49,158 bases of DNA. It comes from Pirellulaceae bacterium. Its GTDB lineage: Bacteria; Planctomycetota; Planctomycetia; Pirellulales; Pirellulaceae. Made by a program: the position numbers and the translations under genes. The stretch lies in NCBI GenBank assembly GCA_022448645.1, contig JAKVBZ010000035.1:1-49158 (forward strand), given 5' to 3'. This document shows, piece after piece, positions 26,387 through 36,600 of this stretch. The first letter of the stretch is position 1. Every line of letters starts with the position of its first letter. The notes under the pieces are model-generated. The model worked only from the letters and a program-made list of their open reading frames with translations, was not told where the DNA came from and searched no databases.

Positions 26387-27553
26387 ATGAAAGAAAGAAG
26401 TACGTATAAAACTGTCGCTTTTTGTTGGGTTTGTTTGTTTGTGGCTTTTCTTGTTTTGGTGGCCTCTTCGTCGGCCGATACCATGCGAGTCTATGTTGGT
26501 ACGTATAACGATTCGAATAGCCAGGGAATCTATCGTTTTGATTTAAATCTAGCGGGCGGACAAGTTACGGATCCGGTGTTGGCGGCAAAAGCAACGAATG
26601 CCGGTTTCCTCGAAATACATCCGAGTGGAAACTTTCTTTACGCGACCGGGCAAGCAGGTTTACATGAAGGTGACAAAGGACGTACGGCTACCGCGTATGC
26701 GATCAAAAATTCCGGTGATCTGAAGCCGATTAACACGCAACCTACGAAGGGCGTGGCTGCTTGCCATCTGACTGTTGGTCCTCGAGGAAAGAATGTGTTG
26801 GTGGCCAGCTATGATGGTGGTACCACATCCGTTTTGCCGATTCGCCGTGATGGAGGGCTGGCGACCGTTTCGGACGTTGCTAAACACACGGATGCTGGCT
26901 CTCAGGTTAATGCCAGACGTCAGGGTGCTCCCCATCCGCATTCGGTGAATGTCGATAGGACAGGCCGATTCGCTTTTGTCGCCGATTTGGGAATCGACAA
27001 AGTGAAGATTTTTAGGCTGGATGCGGATGCTGGTACGTTGACTCCCAATTCAGTACCGCATGTCCAGCTTGAACCTGGTGGCGGACCTCGTCATTTCCAT
27101 ATGCATCCTAGTGAAAAGTTTGCCTATAGTAACAATGAATTGACCAACACGGTTGCCGCGTTGACTTTCGATCCTACGACAGGCGCGCTCGAGCAAATTC
27201 AATCGATCACGACATTGCCAGACAGTTTTTCTGGGACGAACACGACAGCAGAGGTCCGTGTGCATCCAAGCGGCGATTTTCTTTATGTCTCGAATCGGGG
27301 ACACGAATCGTTGGCAATCTTTCAGATTGATCCGTCTACTGGTCGCTTGTCTCCGGCCGGACATACAGCGGTCAACGGTGTGCAGCCGAGAAATTTCTGC
27401 ATTGACCCCACAGGTTCTTATCTGATCGTGGCCAATCAGGAGACCGAGAACGTGGTCGTTTTTCGTGTCAATAAAACGACTGGTGCCTTGGATCCGACTG
27501 GCCAGGAGCTGCAGATTCCCCGTCCTGTGTGCATTCGCTACCGTCCACTGTGA
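26387..27553 (+). CDS. Exported lactonase-family beta-propeller (6-phosphogluconolactonase-like)
   Basis: 388 aa from the ATG at 26387; an upstream in-frame ATG at 26348 would place 13 residues before the signal peptide. Hydrophobic VAFCWVCLFVAFLVLVASSSA at about residues 9-29 is a signal peptide, with cleavage near SSA/DT. The mature chain is a seven-bladed propeller of the lactonase (PF10282) family: it begins MRVYVGTYNDSNSQGIYRF, and has repeated blocks such as FLEIHPSGNFLYAT, HSVNVDRTGRFAFVADLG, RHFHMHPSEKFAYSNNE, EVRVHPSGDFLYVSNRG and FCIDPTGSYLIVANQ. Cytoplasmic members open 6-phosphogluconolactone; an exported one more likely acts on other lactones or binds. It stands between the aldolase and the GH2 gene. 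Confidence 0.88.
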   Translation: MKERSTYKTVAFCWVCLFVAFLVLVASSSADTMRVYVGTYNDSNSQGIYRFDLNLAGGQVTDPVLAAKATNAGFLEIHPSGNFLYATGQAGLHEGDKGRTATAYAIKNSGDLKPINTQPTKGVAACHLTVGPRGKNVLVASYDGGTTSVLPIRRDGGLATVSDVAKHTDAGSQVNARRQGAPHPHSVNVDRTGRFAFVADLGIDKVKIFRLDADAGTLTPNSVPHVQLEPGGGPRHFHMHPSEKFAYSNNELTNTVAALTFDPTTGALEQIQSITTLPDSFSGTNTTAEVRVHPSGDFLYVSNRGHESLAIFQIDPSTGRLSPAGHTAVNGVQPRNFCIDPTGSYLIVANQETENVVVFRVNKTTGALDPTGQELQIPRPVCIRYRPL

Positions 27554-27820
27554 TAGATGTTCGCAGGGTATACTGGTACATGATTTCCGATTTCCGGGAT
27601 TCCCGGCATCGTGTGCGCATGGAAAAGTTGGGCTTCCTGCCAGCGAACTCCCCCCGCCTTCAAGTCGGCCGGACTGACGTCGCGTACATCGTTTAGCGAA
27701 GCAGTACATCTGCCAGCTTGCGCACTCGATCATCACACAATGATTGCCATGGGAGCGAGATCGTAATCCTTGGGATGCTGTCGATTTGGTAAGAATGGTA
27801 CCAGTCTCGGATTGAGTAGT

Positions 27821-30800
27821 ATGAGCATTCTATTGTTTTTCCGCCGAATCATGTTGTCGATCGCGTGTGTCGTTGTGGCCGTTGGCCCGTGGCATGTTGT
27901 TACATCCGCAGAACCAGCAAAGGCGCAATCTATATCGGCTGATCCACGTGATGTGATGATGCACAATTCACTGGTCACGATCCTTAATCGAGAAAAGGTT
28001 GTTGATCTGGCGGGACGATGGAGGTTTCGTGCGGATCCGGATGATGTTGGCGAAAGAGAACGTTGGTTCGAAACGGGGGTTCATGACCGGCTCAGCACGG
28101 TGCCCTCCACTTGGCAAGTCGTGTTCGAAGATTTGCGAGAATACGTAGGGACGGGATGGTACGAGAGAGAGTTTACCGTTTCGGCTGTGCAGCGGGGAAA
28201 ACGCATCGCCGCGGTTTTCTGCGCTGTGAATTATTACACGAAGATTTGGGTAAATGGAAAACTGGCAGGTCAAAACGAAGGTGGTTATCTGCCGTTTGAG
28301 GTCGATTTGACGAAGCTGATCAAATTTGACGAACCCAACACGTTGACTGTCAAGGTTACGGATCCGAAATATCAGCTGGAGAATCCGGTCGGCTACCAAC
28401 AGATCGAAATGGAACGGATGAGTGGCATCTGGCGGCAGGCCTGGATAGAAACGACCGGTACTATTTATGTCTCAGACATTCATGTCGTCTCAGACATTGA
28501 TACATCTACCGTCAACGTGGACGTGGAATACAGCGTACCTCCTCTCACAGCAGAAAAGCAGTTGCGTTTAAGTATCCGTGTGGACGGTCCGCAAGGGTTC
28601 ACGCAACAGACACAACAGACGATTGTCCTGCCTGCAGGCAAGCAACGTTTACGTCGTCGAAGTCAATCGCAACTTGATATTCATGACCAGAAGTTGTGGT
28701 CTCCGGATGACCCACAGCTATATAGATTGACTGTGGAATTGTGGGACAACCAAACCATCGTCGATGCGGCCACACGGGATTTCGGCATGCGCAAAATCGA
28801 CATTGATGGTGTTCACATCCGGCTAAACAACCACCCCATCTTGTTGATGGGAGCGATCGATGCTGGGGATGTTCCCGATAAGAATGTTTATCTGTCGGAG
28901 TATCATGCGCCGACGGATGAAGAGATCAAACGAGAAGTGATGGCTGCGAAAAAGATGGGTTTTAATATCATCCGCAAGCATCTCTTCATTGATGATCACC
29001 GTTACTACGATTGGGCCGACCGGCTGGGATTGTTGGTGTACGGAGAACCGCCCTATTACTGGACGATTACTTCCGCTGCGAAAGCCCGTTGGAGGAGACA
29101 AGTTGATGGTTGGGTGCGCCGCGATCGTAATCATCCGAGCATGGCTTTTTGGGCGCTGTTCAATGCAGCGTCAGGCTTAGAGCCTATGCCGCTTCCTTTT
29201 GGCGGGCCTGAGTATCGAGGAGAAACACCGACCCATGAACAGCAGGCAGCGATGGTGCGGGCCGCTCGTGAGATGGTCAAGAGATTGGATGCCACTCGAC
29301 CGATCCTCGATACGAGTGGAGGCAAACCGTTCAACACAGACATCGTAGCACTGATGCGCTACGGATTTTCGGGTCCACATTCGTATTTGCGTGCGAAGTA
29401 TCATTATCCTGGTTTGCGAGCCGACAACGTTTCACGCATTCCGGGGCAAGGCGACGCTGCTCCGACAAAACGGCCATTGATCTGTGGCGAACTAGGTGGC
29501 TATGTGTTTTTTCCTGACATGGAAAAATACAAACGTCAATGGCAAGGTCTGGTGCCGTGGCCGATTGTCAGGCACGCTGGACTTGGTTGGGGTGAGTGTC
29601 GCTACATGGGATCCGAGTATGACCAACGGTTCTACGATTGGGGTTTGGACAAGGTGTACGGTAGCTTCGCACGCTTTGCTGAGCAGCAGGATTGGTCTGC
29701 TTTTTACGATCTTAAATACGAAATCGAGCAGTTGAGGAAGAGTCCCGATGTCACCGGGTTCTTGTTCACGCTGTTTAACAATACGGGACCTTTTGTCCAC
29801 GGTCTTGTTGACTACGATCTCTCACTGCGCCCTTTCGCTGACCAGTTGGCCGAGTTTCTAAATCCGGACTTGCTGATCATCGATTGGCAGAAATTGAACC
29901 ATTGGGATGATGAGTCGTTCCAAGCGGACCTTATTCTGTCTCACTATGGAACGAATCCTATTCAAGATGCAGTGGTTCACTGGGAACTTCGAGCGATATC
30001 CGAAGCCGATTCCGTAGCAATGATCGAGGGGGATGTTCGAGGACTATCCATGGCACAAGTGGGTGTCGGACCGGCGGGTAGGATTTCATTCGAAATGCCT
30101 TCGGTAACTGAGGGAACTCCGCTGCGTCTCGTAGTGGAGCTCCGACAAGAGGATATCGTTTTGTCGCGAAACTTTACAGACTTATATGTTTATCCTGCCC
30201 AATGGAAGCGTTCCCAGGCAAAACGTGATTTGAACGTGACTGCCGGGCGAGTAACCCAACACACGAAGCACGCCATCGGAGATACGACTGGGCTTATAAA
30301 ACTGGCAAAGGTTCCCGTGACGGTAGGCGATCGGATTAACTTTATTGCGGATCCTATACAGCATGGCGGTGGTGACACCCAGACGTTGCATGCCAAGATT
30401 GCTGTGCATGGCAGTGTGGATCAAGTATGGGATGTTGTCGAAGACTGGACGATTGACCCAAGTCAGAACACGGAGGATTCGACTTGGTCGAAACGTTGGA
30501 CTGAAAATATTGCCGATGCGACTGCGCGCTCAGGCGACTACGCGCTCATGACCCGTAACGGTTTTTACGACAGCCTGTGGGACATAGGTACCGTGCCACC
30601 TAAGTTTTGGTCTGTCGCCACCAATGTGGGACCGTTTACTTGGAAGAACGACACAGATGATGTTGTGGGGATTACCGGGGATCAAGGTGTACGTGCTCCT
30701 TCAGGTACCGTTGTCTGGAACCCTGTGAATATTGGATCCAAGCGCTACATGGCTGTGCATAGTTGGTTGAGTCCCATTGATGGTTTTGTCGACATCGAGT

Positions 30801-31495
30801 TTCAGGCGACTTTGTTGCAAAATAGTGGTGATGGTGTACGGTTTTTTATTGAGAACAATAATTCAAATGCGACGCTAGCCGAAATTTCACTGCGGAAAAG
30901 TGAACAGCGCCAGCCACTATCTGTTGCTGGTTACGACCAGCACCTTGGTCTCGATTCTCAGATTTCGGTCGCCGTGGCAACCAACTGGGATGAACCGTTG
31001 GAGACATTTCTAGCGCAAGGAGGAACCGTTTTATTCTTCGTCAGCGAAAACAGCCAGATTCCAACCGAATGGGGATTTACCGTGGGTGGTATCGGTTACG
31101 CTTTGGCAGCTAAGGATCATTTTTGGAGCTATATTCATCCAGAAAATGCGTTGTTTCGGCGGATTCCTCATAGCAACCCGTTAGGATGGAATTTTTGTAA
31201 CGTGTTGCTCTCTCACAAGGCCATTGCCGGTATCGATGCGGAGCATCAGGAAGACATTTTGGTTGGCGCCTATGCAGAATGGTTGCGTACGGTTATCCGC
31301 TCTCCCGAACGATCGGTGCATGGTTCGGTGACTGGAATGGTGATTCAGTTTGGCTACCAGAAGGGCCGAGTTGTGATGACGACACTTGATTTGTTGCCAC
31401 AGCTGGAAACCGACCCAGTGGCAACCATCATGTTTCATGATTTGGTGGAATACTGTCACACGGGTTTTCAGCCAACTCTTCGAGTGCCGAAATAA
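27821..31495 (+). CDS. Large exported glycoside hydrolase family 2-like protein
   Basis: 1,224 aa from the ATG at 27821, followed by a signal peptide (FFRRIMLSIACVVVAVGP..., cleavage near TSA/EP). GH2 sugar-binding domain about residues 61-220 (DLAGRWRFRAD, VWFEREF-like GWYEREFTV, KIWVNGKLAGQNEGGYLPF), Ig-like domain about 227-320, TIM barrel about 327-677. The usual acid/base motif NE after RDRNHPS is replaced: FWALFNAASG puts Ala at about 449 where Glu is expected. A nucleophile candidate Glu about 557 is in ICGELGG. The C-terminal half (about 680-1224) includes a beta-rich, CBM-like part (about 870-1015) and a GGTVLFFV...GW segment resembling the amidotransferase-like tail of some planctomycete GH2 proteins. 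Either catalysis uses another residue or the protein only binds glycan. Confidence 0.82.
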   Translation: MSILLFFRRIMLSIACVVVAVGPWHVVTSAEPAKAQSISADPRDVMMHNSLVTILNREKVVDLAGRWRFRADPDDVGERERWFETGVHDRLSTVPSTWQVVFEDLREYVGTGWYEREFTVSAVQRGKRIAAVFCAVNYYTKIWVNGKLAGQNEGGYLPFEVDLTKLIKFDEPNTLTVKVTDPKYQLENPVGYQQIEMERMSGIWRQAWIETTGTIYVSDIHVVSDIDTSTVNVDVEYSVPPLTAEKQLRLSIRVDGPQGFTQQTQQTIVLPAGKQRLRRRSQSQLDIHDQKLWSPDDPQLYRLTVELWDNQTIVDAATRDFGMRKIDIDGVHIRLNNHPILLMGAIDAGDVPDKNVYLSEYHAPTDEEIKREVMAAKKMGFNIIRKHLFIDDHRYYDWADRLGLLVYGEPPYYWTITSAAKARWRRQVDGWVRRDRNHPSMAFWALFNAASGLEPMPLPFGGPEYRGETPTHEQQAAMVRAAREMVKRLDATRPILDTSGGKPFNTDIVALMRYGFSGPHSYLRAKYHYPGLRADNVSRIPGQGDAAPTKRPLICGELGGYVFFPDMEKYKRQWQGLVPWPIVRHAGLGWGECRYMGSEYDQRFYDWGLDKVYGSFARFAEQQDWSAFYDLKYEIEQLRKSPDVTGFLFTLFNNTGPFVHGLVDYDLSLRPFADQLAEFLNPDLLIIDWQKLNHWDDESFQADLILSHYGTNPIQDAVVHWELRAISEADSVAMIEGDVRGLSMAQVGVGPAGRISFEMPSVTEGTPLRLVVELRQEDIVLSRNFTDLYVYPAQWKRSQAKRDLNVTAGRVTQHTKHAIGDTTGLIKLAKVPVTVGDRINFIADPIQHGGGDTQTLHAKIAVHGSVDQVWDVVEDWTIDPSQNTEDSTWSKRWTENIADATARSGDYALMTRNGFYDSLWDIGTVPPKFWSVATNVGPFTWKNDTDDVVGITGDQGVRAPSGTVVWNPVNIGSKRYMAVHSWLSPIDGFVDIEFQATLLQNSGDGVRFFIENNNSNATLAEISLRKSEQRQPLSVAGYDQHLGLDSQISVAVATNWDEPLETFLAQGGTVLFFVSENSQIPTEWGFTVGGIGYALAAKDHFWSYIHPENALFRRIPHSNPLGWNFCNVLLSHKAIAGIDAEHQEDILVGAYAEWLRTVIRSPERSVHGSVTGMVIQFGYQKGRVVMTTLDLLPQLETDPVATIMFHDLVEYCHTGFQPTLRVPK

Positions 31496-31690
31496 ACTTC
31501 AAGCTGCAATCTCGTAGGTTGGATTGCCAAGCGGAGCCCTGCGAGGAAATAGACCACCTAGGCTAAATGAAGGTCACTTCTTCTTGGTCCGAACATCCCA
31601 GCTATTTCGAATCCAACATGGCCAGTGTGTGCAAGTATGGAATCAGAAAAGTGGTCGAAGATCTGGCTACGGGCATTTGCTTGGTTCAGC
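31496..31690. other. Convergent intergenic spacer
   Basis: 195 bases between the ends of the GH2-like gene and the minus-strand propeller gene. Transcripts from both sides must end here. I see no strong hairpin with a T-run and no gene. Confidence 0.4.
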
Positions 31691-32980
31691 CTACACGATG
31701 TCACTGATATCGATCAGATGCATTTGGCGGCCTTCGCCAGTGTGAGGCGAATCGATCACGACTTGCCGCCCGTCCACACTGAATCGTGGGTGCGTGTCAA
31801 TGCGAAACTCGCGCACGTACTTCGGAGGTGAATAGAAATGGCCGATGGGAACTCGTTCACCAGTGGCGGCGTGGAATAGATAGACGTGTTGATTTCGATG
31901 TTCGTCGGGGTAGGTGTCGTTCAGAATCCATTCGTTCCCGGGCAAATAAGTACAGTGACCATTGAGCGTCATAACATCTTTGCCGATCTGCTGAATCTGA
32001 CCACCAGCCGATTTGTCTTCAAACAAGTAGAAAGCATCAGGCCGTGATTCCGGTCGAGTCCATGCCAGGATGGAGTGGGGATCTCGCCAGATGAAATGCG
32101 AGGTAAATCCTGATGCATCGATCACGCGCAGATCAGTACCATCCGGGTTAGCAGTAAACATACGAGTCGCGCCGATGAATTTTGGAAATCCCCAACGATG
32201 CAGGAAGATGAAACGGCTGCCGTCCGGATTGATAAGTAAGTGGTTGAAATAACTTTTCGCTTTCTCCAATGGGACGCCAGGCATGGGAATGTTGACGACT
32301 TGTTCTACCGATACGATCAGATCTTGTTTGCCGGTATCCAGATCGAGTCGAAAGATGCCCGAATCGGCAGGTGCCAACACATCGCGTAAGGGGTCACCGG
32401 GCCCGGCGTAACCATAGGCGGGCCGCATATCGCGTACACGCCGAAAATCAGGTGAAACGGCCCATCGTCCGTCAGGACTGACCGTGTAGATGGGTTGAGG
32501 GATCGTTCGTTTTTCACCCGTTTCGATATCCAGAACGTGACAGACAAAGCGGTCCTTTTGCCGGTCATTCCACAGCACCTCGGACTTTGAACCGGGGCGC
32601 CACTGCAACATACATCCTTGTTGCCAACACCAGGCTCTTGTTTCTCCTAATTCGATCCAGCGGTCGCCATCCTGCAGGTCCACCATTCCGACCTTGATGA
32701 CATCATCAGCCGTGGGTGACCGATTCTCGAAGTCAACTTCCATACCAAGGACAAATCGGCCTGTCGGGTCAAATTCGAGTTTGTCGTAGTAACCGAACCA
32801 ATGATGTTTCGGACCGCGCGTAATCGTGCGAACAGGAGGCAACTTTCGCTGGCGTGGAGGCCGTTTCTCGGACGCCATCACGTGACGCAGTCCGTTGAGT
32901 GCCAACAGCCCGGGGACGGTCGCCTTCAGCAGATCGCGCCGAGCAAATTTGGATTGGGAACGTAGGTTGGTGGGATTCAT
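31691..32980 (-). CDS. Tat-exported TolB-like beta-propeller protein
   Basis: 429 aa. The N-terminus SKFARRDLLKATVPGLLAL is a twin-arginine signal (RRDLLK), so the protein is exported folded. The mature part has repeated propeller strands of the TolB/PD40 type: FDPTGRFVLGME, WRPGSKSEVLW, VSPDGRWAVSPDF, INPDGSRFIFLHRWG, FSVDGRQVVIDSP. A conserved-looking HHWFGYYDK block starts the propeller. The layout resembles oligogalacturonate-lyase-like and other Tat-exported planctomycete propellers, but no catalytic set can be assigned and I leave the function open. It is transcribed towards the GH2-like gene. Confidence 0.8.
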   Translation of the reverse strand: MNPTNLRSQSKFARRDLLKATVPGLLALNGLRHVMASEKRPPRQRKLPPVRTITRGPKHHWFGYYDKLEFDPTGRFVLGMEVDFENRSPTADDVIKVGMVDLQDGDRWIELGETRAWCWQQGCMLQWRPGSKSEVLWNDRQKDRFVCHVLDIETGEKRTIPQPIYTVSPDGRWAVSPDFRRVRDMRPAYGYAGPGDPLRDVLAPADSGIFRLDLDTGKQDLIVSVEQVVNIPMPGVPLEKAKSYFNHLLINPDGSRFIFLHRWGFPKFIGATRMFTANPDGTDLRVIDASGFTSHFIWRDPHSILAWTRPESRPDAFYLFEDKSAGGQIQQIGKDVMTLNGHCTYLPGNEWILNDTYPDEHRNQHVYLFHAATGERVPIGHFYSPPKYVREFRIDTHPRFSVDGRQVVIDSPHTGEGRQMHLIDISDIV

Positions 32981-33617
32981 GCCGTTTGTTCCTCAGGTTA
33001 ATTTGGCGGTATTTCCGGTCATTTGTTTATCAACGGTGAACCGAAGACAACTGTGGTTCATGTGGCAAAGTCTAGTGTACACTGCCGCTTTCGGCTGGCC
33101 GTTAAACAATTTAGGGTAAGCATGGTGCACGTCACGATAACCTTTGTCGCAGCGGTATATCCAGCAGCATAGCGGCACAAAGCAAGGTGATCAACGAGGA
33201 GCGTTTGGGAACGGTTGAGTGCGTTACCTGGCGAGAGACTGCCGAATGGCATAATGCGCACCGTACGGGCCGGATTCCCTGGTGGGATCGGTCCCAAGTT
33301 GACTATTTGACTTTGGAGCGGTCTGTCGTTCACCAAGATGAGGCCAATGATGATCCAAATAAGCACGAATCTTATGATGTTCGACTTGTCCAATGATCAA
33401 CTTATCCAATTGCCACCAGACTTCGACTGTCGCACGGTTTTAAATCCTTCACCCATTCTAGCAAAACGATAGCGCAGATAGCGTCGACCGTAAGAACGAT
33501 TCTTTTAAGAGGCTTGGAATTCGGAGATCCAATTCACGAAAAACGGTTCGGCTTGTGCCGCTCCGCTACAAAACAAGAAAGATAGGACACCAACGTGGGT
33601 GGATTACTAATCCGACC
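32981..33617. other. Gene-poor spacer between propeller and FG-GAP genes
   Basis: 637 bases, both flanking genes on the minus strand, so it should hold the propeller gene promoter. A minus-strand open stretch at 33058-33393 begins like a signal peptide and is listed separately. An opposite plus-strand frame (33187-33396) has no ribosome site or family resemblance and was not called. Confidence 0.35.
33058..33393 (-). pseudogene. Possible remnant of an exported SGNH/GDSL-type hydrolase
   Basis: 111 codons. The N-terminus has a hydrophobic stretch (FVLIWIIIGLILV) like a signal peptide. About residue 43 it reads TVRIMPFGSLSPGN, which resembles the first block of secreted SGNH hydrolases (I-MPLGDSITQGN) with the Asp codon lost. 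The rest does not resemble the family and ends early, where full members have 200 or more residues. It is probably a truncated relic. The resemblance rests on one short block and may be chance. Confidence 0.22.
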
Positions 33618-36600
33618 TTAGGGTTCCGCTTGATGTATCTCGACACTAGTGAACTCATCAGGGGGCACCTTGTGCGATGAGCTGCTGCCATCTGGCCAAC
33701 GGATTTCGACAGACTGCACGGTGTCACCAGCAGGGATGCCGAATTGGAGCGCTGGAGTGTTTTGAGATAAGTGTCCGCTACCGGCATGGATTTCGGCCGT
33801 TTGTGAAGTGCCTGAATCCAGTACGACGGTGACGCGGGCGCCAGCGGCAGTCGGATTGCCGCCAAGACCGACGGGCCGTACCAATAGCGAATGGTTAGAT
33901 TCGTGTGGTTGCTTGGCAAAGGCCATCATCCGGCCATTGTTGACTCCAACCAGAAAGTCCAACCAACCATCTCCGTTCAAGTCGGTGGTGGCCAATCCTT
34001 TGGCATCTCCAGGGACTACCAAACCGCTCTGATCGGGTCGCACAACGTCGAACTGAATCTCTTGAGTATTGGCTATTCCGTTCAGAAGTAGGCTGACACC
34101 TCCATCCATGTAACCGGTTTCTCGCTGAGGTCCAAAGAAGTTTTGCACCAGGTAGATGTCAGCGCGGGCATCGCCGTCGAAATCACTCACCACGACTCCA
34201 AAACTGGGGGACGCTTGGGCGATCCTTGGCAGCGATTGAAACTTGAAATGAGCGTTTCCGTCGTTGATTAAAATGCCAGATTCTAAGCTGTTGCATTGCA
34301 GCTGCAGCGCCTCACTGAGTCGCTCTTTGCCGTAGATGTCTTCGAGCGGATTGCTGGCGAACAAGTGGAAAGTCGGTAGTCGGTCTCGTATGGTGGGCAT
34401 GGCATCACTCGAACAGCTCAATCCACGCACTGGATAACAAACTTTGTCGAGTCCCGGTAGGGATTCAAACTTAGCCTCGATTAGATGGTTTTCCCCGGTA
34501 CCGTCAAAGTCGCCATAGTAAAGCAGTTGAGGACTTGATTCGCTAGTTTTGTACTTTGTGTTGAGTCCAAAGTTGGTGACGACGTAATCGATATCACCGT
34601 CATTATCCAGGTCACGCGCAGCAATGCTGTTGTACCATCCCATGCGATTGGCCAATCCGCTTTCTGCAGTCGCGTCGCGTAATTGCCCTTGTTGGTTGAG
34701 GTACAGCTTGACTGGGCCCCACTCGTGAGTGACTAGAAGATCAAGCCAGCCGTCGTTGTTGGCGTCGGACCAGAGGCCGCCTGTGACGAGGCCCGTTTCT
34801 CTTAACCCGGGAGCAATTTCGTCGGTGGCGTCGACCAGATGAGGCACACTTCCCGGAGTCGTTTCGTTTCGGAGCAACCGGCTGGACGGTGTTTCTGGAT
34901 ATTTGCCGGGAACGACACGCCCTCCGACGAATAAGTCAACATCTCCGTCACGGTCGAAATCGGCTGCAGCGACGATACTACCACTGTCCAGCATTTCCGG
35001 CAGAGCATCGTCTGGTGCTGCTGCGAATTGCGAGGTACCTTCTTCACTGAGTTCGTTCAAGTACAGTCTGTCCTGTAAGAGAGGATCCCTTGGAGGGCAC
35101 TCGACGCCACCACTGACGACGTACAGGTCTAAATCGCCGTCGCTGTCGACATCGAATAAAAGGGAAGCCATGTCTTCGTGTACCTTGTCCGTTTGCATCG
35201 TTGGATAAACGGTCGGGCGAAAGGATCCAGGACGATGAGTACCAGTGACTGTCCGATAAAAATAGATGGCACCCGGATGGCCGGCCGACCCACTCAAGTA
35301 AAAATCATCGTGACCATCACCATCCACATCCGCTACGGCGATCCCTGGACCGAGCTGGGAAAGTTTGTTGGGCAATAGTGGCTGGCGAGCGAAATCGTTA
35401 AAAGGTTCTTCTCGGTGGCGGATGAGCGGTAGTTTGATTGGTTTGAACAATGTCGACGTGACGTGATCCTCGGCAGCTTTTGACATTCCAGAATCGGCAG
35501 GTTCTGTGATCGTATAAAGCTTGTCGGTGGCAAGGCCCTCAAATGATTGTTCATATCCGCTGGGCCAACGTACCGTCAAACGGTCGATTTGACTGGCATC
35601 GCCCACACCGAAATGCACCACTGGGTCGCTCGACGACATGAAGCCTCGCGACAACGTTAAATAGCGAAGTTGCGATCCTCCGGTATGGGGGGATTCTAAA
35701 CGTACCGTGGCACCAATGCCAAAACGATTACTGGCTGTACCTCGCAAACGGACACGCACAGAGTTGCCCTGCTCCGAGTCGTTGCGGTATACACTGACGA
35801 CTTCTTCGAAGTTGTTGACAACCAGATCCAAGTCACCATCTCCGTCCAAATCACCTAGTGCGGATCCATAGCTAACTGAGTTGAAGTCGAGTCCCCAGTC
35901 CTGTGAGACTTCATGGAACTTGTAGTTGCCATCATTATGGAAGGCCATGTTGGGCAATTTGAGTTTGGGCTGGTTTAGCCAAAAATCATGTCTCGCATCG
36001 TCCGTGGCGTCACTGTCACCCTCGACAGTTAGTTTCTGGACTTCATCCAACCGATCCCCGTTTAGCCAATCGCGGCTCATGCCGTTGGTCACAAACAGGT
36101 CTTCGCGACCATCGTTGTCCAGGTCGGCGAATCGCACAGCCCAGGTCCAGTCGGTCTTGGCCAACCCAGTCAGGTTAGCGATTTCCATGAATCGACCCGT
36201 TCCGGTGTTGCGATAGACTGTGTTTCGCATGTACTGCGGTGGGTTAGGAAAGTTCAAGAACCAGGCATCACTATTCGGACCGCTCATGTTGCCCATGGAC
36301 ATTTTGTCGCGATAGTGGTTGGTGCCTGCCATGTCGGATCCCATGAAGTCCATAAGCCCGTCATTGTCGATGTCAGAAATATCAGCGCCCATAGAAAACC
36401 ATGGTGTGTGTGGCATCGTTTCAGCGAGCACCTCGGCAAAGCGAACCTCACCGTTCTTGTTGGGACCTTCGTTTCGATAGAGGCGGTCAGGCCCAAAGAA
36501 ATCATTTGCGACATACAGATCAGGTCGTCCGTCCTGGTTATAGTCCCACCATGTCGCCGATAGACCAAAATGGTTTCCGCGGATTCCGGCAACCTTGCTC

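Noticed and set aside
31524..31745. Small plus-strand open frame after the GH2-like gene
   Set aside because: It runs into the minus-strand propeller gene and has no start site or recognisable content.
33187..33396. 69-codon plus-strand open frame in the propeller/FG-GAP spacer
   Set aside because: No ribosome site, no family features, and it is antisense to the slightly better supported minus-strand remnant.
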